Positions 15,411 through 22,092 of a stretch of DNA of 22,941 bases are shown here, piece after piece. The notes beneath the pieces are model-generated. The model searched no databases, was not told the DNA's origin, and worked only from the letters and a program-made list of their open reading frames with translations. This DNA comes from CAYNWK01 sp964400875 (GTDB lineage Bacteria; Chloroflexota; Anaerolineae; Anaerolineales; UBA4823). Every line of letters starts with the position of its first letter. Positions within the stretch are counted from its first letter, which is position 1. The position numbers and the translations under genes are program-made. The DNA is taken from the NCBI GenBank assembly GCA_964400875.1, contig CAYNWK010000066.1, positions 1 to 22,941 of the forward strand. Reading direction: 5' to 3'.

Positions 15411-15746
15411 ATGGCCAATGAATTCGAATCCGCGCTCAAAAATGCGGCCGCCAGCGTGGCCCGCTACGTCCAGGACGCCGCCACCATGCAGGTGGAATCG
15501 AGGTATGTGGAGGTCGGTGGGTCTAATCCGGTTGATTTCGCCTCGGCCAGCCCGGTAGCGCGCACCATCATACGCCTGGACGGGGACAGCGAGACCGTCT
15601 TCCCCGTGCGCCAGAACAACGCCGGCGCGCTGGAGGTGGATAACGTCTTGTTCGACCTGCACCAGGAGAACGTCAGCACCGCCATCGAATACCGCGCTCG
15701 CATTCTCAACGCCTTATTGGGCACCCTCCTGGCGCGCGTGCGCTGA
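15411..15746 (+). CDS. Small protein related to the C-terminal domain of the C25-like protein
   Basis: A 111-residue soluble protein of unknown function with no signal peptide. It begins with an Ala-rich helix (4-26, ASVARYVQDAA), followed by a beta-rich middle (28-68) with IIRLDGDSETVFPV, and ends with a long helix (76-108). The order and local wording match the last ~90 residues of the C25-like protein two genes upstream: VARYV with IATYV, RLDGD with EIDGD, and a final helix beginning after a short acidic or Ala-Gly turn. I read this as one domain present both fused and free. The gene begins 2 nt after the previous stop behind the strongest ribosome-binding site of the operon. It might be an inhibitor, a scaffold or a protease substrate; none of these is shown by the sequence. 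Confidence 0.8.
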   Translation: MANEFESALKNAAASVARYVQDAATMQVESRYVEVGGSNPVDFASASPVARTIIRLDGDSETVFPVRQNNAGALEVDNVLFDLHQENVSTAIEYRARILNALLGTLLARVR

Positions 15747-15766
15747 GGTGTTCTGACCGGTCACGG
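15747..15766. other. Convergent gap with a 10-bp palindrome
   Basis: Only 20 nt separate the end of the operon from the stop of the convergent methyltransferase gene. They contain the perfect palindrome TGACCGGTCA at 15754-15763. It is too short and lacks a T run, so it is not a convincing terminator in either direction. Confidence 0.3.
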
Positions 15767-16579
15767 TTAAAGCTTGTATTGAAGGATGCGGTGAGCTTTG
15801 TTCGCCGCTGGGAATAACCCGGCGAGCTTGAACATCATCCGGTTGAAAGCGCCGAACGCTCGGATGTGTTCGGATTGAACGAAATACCATTCTTCGAGCA
15901 GCTGGACGCCTTCGACCCAACGCTCGATCTGCTCGGGATCGTCGATCCCCCAGCGCACCACCGCTCCAGTGGCCTTCATCGATGGGTTGCGGTGGATATT
16001 TCTGGCTGTCAGCGAGCTGAAAGCGTCGAAAGCCAGGATGCTACCGGGAAATCGTGATTTTAACCTGCCGATCAAGGCGATCACCTGCTCTTCATCCAGG
16101 TACATCAACAAGCCCTCTGCCAGGATCAAGGCCCCATTCTCCAGCTGTGGGATTGTCTCGATCCAAGCCAGGTCTGTGACGGACGAGAGGATCATGTGGT
16201 ACCGCTCTGATTCTTGGAAGAATTTTTCGCGCAGATCTATCACGCTGGGGAAATCAAGGTCGTACCACTCGGTTTTTCCGTTATCGACCCGGAAGTAGCG
16301 CGTATCCAGGCCGCAGCCCAAATGCAGTACTGTCCCCTTGGGGTGTTCGCCCAGGAACTCCACCACAATATCGTCGAATTTTCTCGCCCGCAGGCAGACC
16401 GTCAGGCGTGTGCCGGTTGGTACATGTAACTGCTCAAAATCGAAGTCTACCTGCGCGAAGACAGCTTGCGCTTTTTCGTCGGCCAGGATCGACCCTGGGC
16501 AGGCGGCAACCCTGCTGTACAGCGTGATCAACAACGTCTCTTCTTCAGGTGACAATCGGATTTTTTGTTTAGCTTCCAT
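15767..16579 (-). CDS. SAM-dependent methyltransferase, LCMT/TcmP-like family
   Basis: A 270-residue class I methyltransferase of the leucine carboxyl methyltransferase-like (PF04072-type) group, whose bacterial members are usually O-methyltransferases of unknown substrate. Motif I reads VLHLGCGLDTRYFRVD at 84-99, the acidic loop WYDLDFPSVIDLR is at 105-117, and AEGLLMYL is at 154-161. These are the standard landmarks of the family, and the length fits. ATG 16579 lies 4 nt after the panE stop codon, with GAGG overlapping that stop, so translation is probably coupled to panE. It is the last gene of the fmt-phosphatase-panE cluster as read on the minus strand and converges on the CHAT/nSTAND operon. 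The substrate cannot be inferred. Confidence 0.85.
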   Translation of the reverse strand: MEAKQKIRLSPEEETLLITLYSRVAACPGSILADEKAQAVFAQVDFDFEQLHVPTGTRLTVCLRARKFDDIVVEFLGEHPKGTVLHLGCGLDTRYFRVDNGKTEWYDLDFPSVIDLREKFFQESERYHMILSSVTDLAWIETIPQLENGALILAEGLLMYLDEEQVIALIGRLKSRFPGSILAFDAFSSLTARNIHRNPSMKATGAVVRWGIDDPEQIERWVEGVQLLEEWYFVQSEHIRAFGAFNRMMFKLAGLFPAANKAHRILQYKL

Positions 16580-16583
16580 AGCC

Positions 16584-17645
16584 TCAGGTTTTCAAGTCCA
16601 CTTGGCCTAAAAGCTTATCCGGCTGCCCGGCGAATGCTCCCACGGGCATATCGCCGTGTGTCAGCGCCGTTAAAATCTCGCTCAGCCTGCGGTTGACCGG
16701 GGCCGGTATCCCCAACTGCTCGGCGTGGCGCGCCACCGCGCCGTTGAGGTAACCCACCTCACTTTGGCCCCTCCCGCTATACAGATCAAGGTAGAAAGAG
16801 GGCATCTTGCCGCCGCGCCCGCTGGCGACTGCCCGTCGCAGTAACGGCCGGGCTACCACCGGCGGCAGGCGTCCCACTGCCAGCGCCAGGGCCGGAACGG
16901 GTGTGCCCGGTAGATCGACCGGGTGCAGTCCCTTTGCTTGCATGACCGTCAGCGCCTCGCGCAGCTGGGCTACCTCCAGGTTGAACAGCCCGGGATGTTC
17001 GAAGATCTCCGCCGGGCTCATCTTGAGGATCGCTGAGCTGGCGTTGCCGATCAGGTTGGTCAGCAGCTTGGACCATTTCATCCCTGCAGCGTCCGCGTAC
17101 AGGCGGGCGTTCAGGTCGGCTGCGTTGAACGAATTGGCCAGTTGTTCCGAAAGGGGATGATCGGCGGCGATGCCCACCCCGCGCTTGCGCTCCAGGACGA
17201 TCTGCCCAACCTCGCGGCGTCCGATGGCGCTGGTAACTGTGCCGGCGATCACTTTCTCTTTGCCGAGCACCGCGGCCAGCGCGGCTTCGTTATCTACGCC
17301 GTTCTGCAAGCACAGGATGGCTGGCAGCTTCGCTGAGAAAGGCGCCATCTCCTCCAGGGCTGCTGCGGTGTCGAAGGACTTCAACGCGAACAGTGCCACC
17401 TGGTAGGGTCCGCCCGCCAGAGCCTCTTCCAGAGAACCCGCGACTTTTGGCTCTGCGAGGTGCTCATTTTTCTCTTCACTCAATTCGAGTGTCAGGCCAT
17501 CTTTGCGTAGTTTGGCGACGTTTTCAGGGCGTTCGAGGAATACAACCCGCTCGTCGATTAAAGCCAGGCTGCCCCCCAGGTACGTGCCGATCGCCCCGGC
17601 GCCGAAGACCAGGTAGCTCAAGCCGATTTCGGATTTATTCGACAT
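16584..17645 (-). CDS. panE: 2-dehydropantoate 2-reductase (ketopantoate reductase family)
   Basis: A 353-residue NADPH-dependent reductase expected to turn 2-dehydropantoate into pantoate for coenzyme A synthesis. The Rossmann nucleotide loop GAGAIG is at 15-20. LQNGVDNE at about 113-120 is typical, the catalytic lysine lies in KWSKLLTNLIGNASSA (Lys193 is the best match, with Asn197), and the substrate-binding segment SEVGYLNGAV with Glu296 is followed by PAPVNRRL. It is somewhat longer than the E. coli enzyme, with an insertion around 240-285 rich in Pro and Arg. No other pantothenate gene is nearby, so a related 2-oxo-acid reductase cannot be excluded. Its start codon overlaps the end of the phosphatase gene by 11 nt, and the methyltransferase gene follows after 4 nt, which points to one transcript. 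Confidence 0.87.
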   Translation of the reverse strand: MSNKSEIGLSYLVFGAGAIGTYLGGSLALIDERVVFLERPENVAKLRKDGLTLELSEEKNEHLAEPKVAGSLEEALAGGPYQVALFALKSFDTAAALEEMAPFSAKLPAILCLQNGVDNEAALAAVLGKEKVIAGTVTSAIGRREVGQIVLERKRGVGIAADHPLSEQLANSFNAADLNARLYADAAGMKWSKLLTNLIGNASSAILKMSPAEIFEHPGLFNLEVAQLREALTVMQAKGLHPVDLPGTPVPALALAVGRLPPVVARPLLRRAVASGRGGKMPSFYLDLYSGRGQSEVGYLNGAVARHAEQLGIPAPVNRRLSEILTALTHGDMPVGAFAGQPDKLLGQVDLKT

Positions 17646-18285
17646 TGGGCCAGTGTGCGTGATCGTTTAGACCCTCGACTAGCCAGATGTGGGCGCCGGG
17701 ACTGTAGGTCAATGTGGCGAAGGCTGCATTGCGAAAACGAAAGCGCACCCCCTGGAAGTTGGCTTGCGGGGCGATGCCCAGTATGGCGTACAGCACTATG
17801 TTGAGCAGCCCTCCATGAGAGACGATCAGGTAGTTCCCTTCTGGACGGGTGACTAAGCTCTGCACGGCTCGCCCGGCGCGGAGGTAGAGTTCCCACTGGC
17901 TTTCTCCGGTAACGCCGACTGGCGAAAAGGGGTGGACGAATTTAGGACGCGGCAGCTCCTGCTGAGCCTGCTCGAATGTCAGTCCGGATAGCTTGCCATT
18001 ATCCCGTTCCATCCAGATTGGATCGGCGGAGGGCTCGACTCCCAAGGTTTGGGCGATAATCTCGGCGGTCTGGGCGGCGCGCAAGAGCGGGCTGGTGATG
18101 ATCGCGTCGAAGCAGACCGCTTCTTGCTTCCAGCGTTCCGCCAGGGCACGCGCCTGGGCTCTGCCTGTTACGTTAAGTTCGTAATCGTGCTGGCCCTGGT
18201 AATATCCAGCGGCGTTGCCGACAGATTCGCCGTGGCGCAGGAACGTGAAGCGGTAATGGGCGTCTTCGTTTGAGTTATTGGACAT
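17635..18285 (-). CDS. Histidine phosphatase family protein (phosphoglycerate mutase-like)
   Basis: A 216-residue cytoplasmic phosphatase of the branch with the RHG signature. The signature RHGES is at 17-21 with the phosphorylated His18. Arg69 in SPLLRAAQTAE, the acid Glu93 in MERDNG, and the second catalytic His157 in SHGGL complete the active site. Members include GpmB-like, CobC-like and broad-specificity phosphatases, and the sequence alone does not tell which. Its 3' end overlaps the panE start by 11 nt. ATG 18285 has no clear Shine-Dalgarno, and a 115-nt gap separates it from the upstream fmt gene, so it may have its own promoter. The gap holds a small GC-rich hairpin (18346-18362) without a following T run on the minus strand. 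Confidence 0.9.
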   Translation of the reverse strand: MSNNSNEDAHYRFTFLRHGESVGNAAGYYQGQHDYELNVTGRAQARALAERWKQEAVCFDAIITSPLLRAAQTAEIIAQTLGVEPSADPIWMERDNGKLSGLTFEQAQQELPRPKFVHPFSPVGVTGESQWELYLRAGRAVQSLVTRPEGNYLIVSHGGLLNIVLYAILGIAPQANFQGVRFRFRNAAFATLTYSPGAHIWLVEGLNDHAHWPNVE

Positions 18286-18400
18286 CGATGTGGTTTAACT
18301 TTCATTTTAGAATAATGAGATGCAATGCTATTAATCTTCATCGGGAGCCGCCGGTGGCGGTTCAGCATTCATCCCAACTTACGATTTATACAGGTCAATT

Positions 18401-19315
18401 TTATGAAGCCCAGTCCTTAGCGCCTAATAGGAAGGCTTTGCCAGGCATAGCTTTCTTTCCGGCGGGTTGTACCTCATCGAGGACGAGCAGCCCTGCTGCT
18501 GTGCCGAGAGCGGGCCGTCCATCGTGCACGATGGTGGCTTCTGGCCCTGGGGAAGCCGCCTCGACGGCGTGGGCGAAGAGGATCTTCAGGCGCTGCCCGT
18601 CGTGAAAAGTAAACGCGCCGGGCCAGGGGTTGAAGGCTCGTACGCGGCGGGCCAGCGCTGCGGCCGGTTCGTTGAAATCGAGCAGTCCGTCCGACTTCTC
18701 CAGCATGGGTGCATACGTAGCCAGCTCGCCGTCCTGAGCGCGCGGTTGCAGATCTCCTTGCAGGTAAGCTGGCAGAGTATCGATCAGCGTATCCGCGCCG
18801 AGCTCTCCCAACCGCTTGCTGAGCGTCCCGGTCGTGTCCTGGGGTTGGATCGGTATGGCTCTCTGGCTGATGATCGGGCCGGTGTCCAGGCCGGGGTCCA
18901 TGCGCATGATGGTCACGCCGGTTTGCTCGTCACCGTGCAGGATGGCAGCATGAACTGGCGCGGCGCCGCGCCAGCGGGGCAGCATCGAGGCGTGCACGTT
19001 GACACAGCCGTGTTCGGGCAGTTCCAGCGCCTCGGGCTTCAAGATCTGCCCGAAAGCCGCTACCACGATCAGGTTGGGGCTCCAGGCGCGCAACTGCGCC
19101 ATCGCCTCGCTTTCACTCAGGCGGCGGGGTTGGATCACCGGGATGCCCATCGCCTCAGCCAGCTCCTTGACTGGCGGTGGGGTGAGCGCACGCCCGCGCC
19201 CGGCCGGCCGGTCGGGCTGGGTGACCACGCCGGCGAGCGTAAAATTGGCGGCCAGGGCGCGCAGCGTTGGCAGTGCAAACTCGGGGGAACCCATAAAGAC
19301 GATTTTGGCGTTCAC
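18401..19315 (-). CDS. fmt: Methionyl-tRNA formyltransferase
   Basis: A 304-residue enzyme that formylates initiator Met-tRNA with 10-formyltetrahydrofolate. The family landmarks are complete: MGSPEFALPTL at 8-18, TQPDRPAGRG at 32-41, the catalytic Asn106 and His108 in NVHASMLPRWRGAAP, and Asp144 in MDPGLDTGP. The C-terminal tRNA-binding domain (about 205-304) with RVRAFNPWPGAF is present. The start is GTG 19315, which puts the expected KIVFMGSPEF strand at the N-terminus. No good Shine-Dalgarno is seen. An extended -10 (TGC then TAGAAT, 19323-19328 on the minus strand) ends 7 nt before the GTG, so the message may be leaderless. The usual partner def is not visible in the window. The gene is divergent from the ECF transporter operon. 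Confidence 0.95.
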   Translation of the reverse strand: MNAKIVFMGSPEFALPTLRALAANFTLAGVVTQPDRPAGRGRALTPPPVKELAEAMGIPVIQPRRLSESEAMAQLRAWSPNLIVVAAFGQILKPEALELPEHGCVNVHASMLPRWRGAAPVHAAILHGDEQTGVTIMRMDPGLDTGPIISQRAIPIQPQDTTGTLSKRLGELGADTLIDTLPAYLQGDLQPRAQDGELATYAPMLEKSDGLLDFNEPAAALARRVRAFNPWPGAFTFHDGQRLKILFAHAVEAASPGPEATIVHDGRPALGTAAGLLVLDEVQPAGKKAMPGKAFLLGAKDWAS

Positions 19316-19424
19316 AGCGCCTATTCTAGCATATCAGATTCTTGACGGAAGACTGGCAGGATGCTATATTCAAGTCTGCCTTGCTCCGGCAACGCTTATC
19401 CCTGGATATTCTGAATTGAGACCC
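19316..19424. promoter_or_regulatory. Divergent promoter region between fmt and the ECF operon
   Basis: This 109-nt gap holds the promoters of both flanking genes. The minus-strand -10 candidate for fmt (TAGAAT on the minus strand, 19323-19328) lies just left of the plus-strand -35 of the ECF operon, so the two promoters overlap and could compete for RNA polymerase. Confidence 0.5.
19342..19370 (+). promoter_or_regulatory. Sigma70-type promoter of the ECF transporter operon
   Basis: TTGACG at 19342-19347 and TATATT at 19365-19370 are separated by exactly 17 nt, and the -10 box is preceded by TGC (extended -10). This is the best promoter in the window. Transcription should begin near 19377, giving a leader of about 48 nt before GTG 19425. 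Confidence 0.65.
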
Positions 19425-21059
19425 GTGACCGAAGAATTCGCGATCGATATCAGCGAGCTATCTTTCCGCTATCGTGACCGGGAAGAACTGGCGCTGCAAA
19501 ATATAAACCTGCAGGTGGAACCCGGCGAGCTGTTGCTCGTCGCCGGGGTCAGTGGCGGCGGCAAGACTACGCTGATCCGCGCGCTCAACGGGCTGATTCC
19601 CGGCAGCTACAAAGGGGAGCTTGCCGGCCGGATCTGTCTAAGTGGGCAGGATATCGCCGATCTGCCTTTATCGCGCATCTCCCAGATCGTTGGCACCGTC
19701 TTGCAGGACCCAGAGCGTCAGATCCTCAACGCCCAGGTGCTGAATGAGGTCGCCTTCGGCCTGGAAAACCTGGGGTTGGAGCGGGAGGAAATTCGCGCCC
19801 GGGCAATAGGTGCGATGGAGCGCCTGCGCATAGCCAACTTGAGCAAGCGCCAGACCTTCAGCCTTTCCGGCGGGGAGAAACAGAAGGTCGCCCTCGCCGG
19901 TGTGCTCGCTATGCGCCCCAGCATCCTGCTTCTGGATGAACCCTTGGCCAGCCTGGATCCGGCCAGCGCCCAGGAGACGCTCAAGCTGATCCGCGAGCTG
20001 GTGGACGAAGGCTTGACCGTTCTGATCGTCGAGCACCGCGTCGAAGATGTGCTCGCCATCAACCCCGATCGCATACTTTACCTTGTTGAGGGGAAAATTC
20101 GTTACCTTGGGGCGCCGGAGGGGTTATACAAAGTGGTGGATTATCGCGAGGTCAAGCTGCCCGCCAATGTAATCCTGGAAAGAGCTGCAGAAGACCCGCC
20201 CCCTGAAGAGATCGAGATCCTCCCTGGCGCTCACGCCCGTGGTAGTGATGAGCAAAACCCGGCGCTGGTCTCTTTCGTGGACGTTTCCTTTGGTTACACT
20301 CAGGGTCAGCGCGTTTTGAAGGGTATTGACCTGGAGGTTCACCCCAGCGAGGTGATCGCCGTGCTCGGCGAGAACGGCGCCGGCAAGACCACCCTCGTCA
20401 AACACGCCATCGGGTTGCTCAAGCCCGATAGCGGCCAGGTGTTGATCGGCGGCGAGTCCACCCGCAACTTGAGCGTCGCCCAGATCGCCGGGACGCTGGG
20501 ATACGTTTTTCAAAGCCCCAGCCACATGCTCTTCGCTCCCACTGTCCGGGAAGAATTAGCCTTCGGGCCGAAAAACCTGGACCATACCGGGCCGGAGATA
20601 GAACAGGAGGTGCAGGAAGCCATTGAAATTGTCAATTTAAAGGGCATGGAAGAAGACCCGCCGCTGGCGCTTTCCTTCGGCCAGCAGAAACGGGTCAGCA
20701 TTGCCGCTATTTTGTCGATGCGTTCCCGCATCCTGGTGATGGATGAGCCTTCCGCCGGCCAGGACTACAGGAATTACCGCAGCTTTATGGACGCCATCTT
20801 GCAGCTGCCCGTTTTCGAGGCCATTCTGTTCATCACCCATGATATCGATCTTGCCGTCGTTTACGCCACCCGCGTTCTATTGATCAATGAGGGCCGCGTG
20901 GTCGCCGATGGCCCGCCAGAGGAGGTGCTAAAGGACTTCGATTTGCTCACCGGTTCACGTTTGGTGCCCACCTCGCTGCTCAAAGCCAACGTGGAACACC
21001 TGCCGGAGACCGGTCGTTTCATGCGCGCCGAAGCGTTGGCGCACGCCGTACACCCTTAG
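19425..21059 (+). CDS. ecfA: ECF transporter energizing ATPase, two fused ABC domains
   Basis: A 544-residue cytoplasmic ATPase in which two ABC domains, usually separate EcfA1 and EcfA2 subunits, are joined in one chain. Domain 1 has Walker A GVSGGGKT (41-48), Gln95, signature LSGGE (147-151), Walker B with Asp171-Glu172 and switch His204. Domain 2 has Walker A GENGAGKT (315-322), Gln363, signature LSFGQ (416-420), Asp440-Glu441 and His472. In the second signature a Phe replaces the first Gly, so the two sites may differ in activity. A linker of about 30 acidic and Pro-rich residues (252-280) joins the domains. GTG 19425 is chosen because it sits just before the first strand and downstream of the promoter; extending the open frame upstream would run into fmt. 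The S and T genes follow in the same operon. Confidence 0.9.
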   Translation: MTEEFAIDISELSFRYRDREELALQNINLQVEPGELLLVAGVSGGGKTTLIRALNGLIPGSYKGELAGRICLSGQDIADLPLSRISQIVGTVLQDPERQILNAQVLNEVAFGLENLGLEREEIRARAIGAMERLRIANLSKRQTFSLSGGEKQKVALAGVLAMRPSILLLDEPLASLDPASAQETLKLIRELVDEGLTVLIVEHRVEDVLAINPDRILYLVEGKIRYLGAPEGLYKVVDYREVKLPANVILERAAEDPPPEEIEILPGAHARGSDEQNPALVSFVDVSFGYTQGQRVLKGIDLEVHPSEVIAVLGENGAGKTTLVKHAIGLLKPDSGQVLIGGESTRNLSVAQIAGTLGYVFQSPSHMLFAPTVREELAFGPKNLDHTGPEIEQEVQEAIEIVNLKGMEEDPPLALSFGQQKRVSIAAILSMRSRILVMDEPSAGQDYRNYRSFMDAILQLPVFEAILFITHDIDLAVVYATRVLLINEGRVVADGPPEEVLKDFDLLTGSRLVPTSLLKANVEHLPETGRFMRAEALAHAVHP

Positions 21060-21100
21060 TTCGATCGTGTGATTTTATTCTTATCTGCCAAAGTTCTATC

Positions 21101-21107
21101 AAGGAGG
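21101..21107 (+). promoter_or_regulatory. Strong Shine-Dalgarno for the S-component gene
   Basis: AAGGAGG lies 5 nt before ATG 21113 and fixes that start. Confidence 0.75.
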
Positions 21108-21112
21108 AGCAA

Positions 21113-22042
21113 ATGGACCGCAGGTTGATCTCTGTCATCGGTTCTCTCATTGGTGTTTTAGTTTTTTTCCTGCTGATCGTCTGGATTGGTGGGGCGCTCA
21201 ACCCCGATCTCCAGCTGGATGAAACCGCCTTGCTGCGCTTCGTCTTTGTCGGGGTCGGGCTTTTGATCGCCTTGCTGATCTACCTGGCTACCCGGAACAG
21301 CCAGATCTGGGTGGTGGGCACCCGCGAGGTAGTCTACATGGCCATCGGCGCGGCGCTGTACGCCGTGTTTTCCTACCTGTTCAACGGCACGGTCTTCGCC
21401 GTGCCCTCGGTCAGCCAGGTGGCGCTGCGCCCGGCCGTCGCCATCCCCATGTTCTTCGGCTACGCCTTCGGCCCCGTGGTTGGCTTCTTCACCGGCGCGG
21501 TGGGCAATATGTTCGGCGATGCGCTGACCGGTTTTAGCCTCTCCCCGCAGTGGAGTATCGGCAACGGCCTGATCGGCTTGATCGCCGGGATGATCCACCT
21601 CTTCCCGAATAAGCGACGCAGTATGGATACCGTGCTGGTGATCAGCGGTGTGATCGCCGCTATCGGCGTAATTTTTTACTTCTTGAACCCCGATGTGTCC
21701 AACTTGCTGTTCTTCGACGTCGAGAATGATATCTTCGGCGATGCGCCGATCTCGTTGTTCGCCGGCATCTCGGCCCTGGTGGGTTTTGTCCTGGTTCTGG
21801 TTGTGCGCTTTGCCTTTCAAGACGTGGACATGGCTGCCGCGGTCACCTGGGGGGCGCTGGGCAACCTGATCGGCCTGGGCTTCGCCGCCATTTCCGACAT
21901 CTGGATCAATGGCTTCTCGCCCACGGTGGCCGTCGTGGGTGAGTTTCTGCCGGCAGCGGGTCCAAACCTGATCTTCGCCGCCATCCTGGTGCCTATTTTG
22001 GTGGCAGCCTACAAGGCCGTCCAGCGCCAATCCGGACGCTGA
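21113..22042 (+). CDS. ECF transporter substrate-binding membrane (S) component, substrate unknown
   Basis: A 309-residue, very hydrophobic protein. Two N-terminal membrane helices (about 7-30 and 42-60) precede the S-component core. The core begins near residue 74 with VVYMAIGAALYAVFSYLFN, followed by SVSQVALRPAVAIPMFFGYAFGPVVGFFTGAVGN, a segment typical of vitamin-type S components with the Ala-rich helix that contacts the T subunit. Further helices lie near 144-162, 171-191, 210-232, 240-260 and 280-301. The usual core has six helices and fewer than 220 residues, so this protein is long and probably has extra helices at the N-terminus. It lies between the ATPase and T genes and so belongs to a dedicated transporter. 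I cannot assign the substrate: no biosynthetic gene or recognisable riboswitch is next to it. Confidence 0.85.
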   Translation: MDRRLISVIGSLIGVLVFFLLIVWIGGALNPDLQLDETALLRFVFVGVGLLIALLIYLATRNSQIWVVGTREVVYMAIGAALYAVFSYLFNGTVFAVPSVSQVALRPAVAIPMFFGYAFGPVVGFFTGAVGNMFGDALTGFSLSPQWSIGNGLIGLIAGMIHLFPNKRRSMDTVLVISGVIAAIGVIFYFLNPDVSNLLFFDVENDIFGDAPISLFAGISALVGFVLVLVVRFAFQDVDMAAAVTWGALGNLIGLGFAAISDIWINGFSPTVAVVGEFLPAAGPNLIFAAILVPILVAAYKAVQRQSGR

Positions 22043-22046
22043 TCGT

Positions 22047-22085
22047 TTGGGGACTGCTGGTGGTTTTCCCGCCTGCAGTCCCCAA
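22047..22085 (+). repeat. Strong hairpin between the S and T component genes
   Basis: TTGGGGACTGC at 22047-22057 is perfectly inverted at 22075-22085, and the inner bases 22059-22063 and 22069-22073 add five more pairs (one G-T) around a 5-nt loop. The whole forms a hairpin of 16 pairs with one internal T-T mismatch. It begins 5 nt after the S stop and ends 7 nt before the T start codon. No T run follows, so it is not a classical terminator. It may limit T expression or stabilise the upstream message, or be a dispersed palindromic repeat. Confidence 0.65.
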
Positions 22086-22092
22086 CTAAATA

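Noticed and set aside
15754..15763. TGACCGGTCA palindrome as a bidirectional terminator
   Set aside because: Ten bases without loop or T runs cannot form a terminator; it may be chance.
18346..18362. GC-rich hairpin after fmt as an intrinsic terminator
   Set aside because: The stem is only 5-7 pairs and no T run follows on the minus strand.
18467..19345. 292-codon plus-strand frame opposite fmt
   Set aside because: fmt is unmistakable on the minus strand, and this frame has no recognisable product.
18999..19424. Upstream extension of the ECF ATPase reading frame
   Set aside because: It would run 317 bases into fmt and across a good promoter, and it adds Arg/Ser-rich residues unlike an ABC domain. 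GTG 19425 fits the domain start.
21158..22030. 290-codon minus-strand frame opposite the ECF S component
   Set aside because: The product is rich in His, Gln and Asp, as expected from reading a hydrophobic membrane protein gene backwards.
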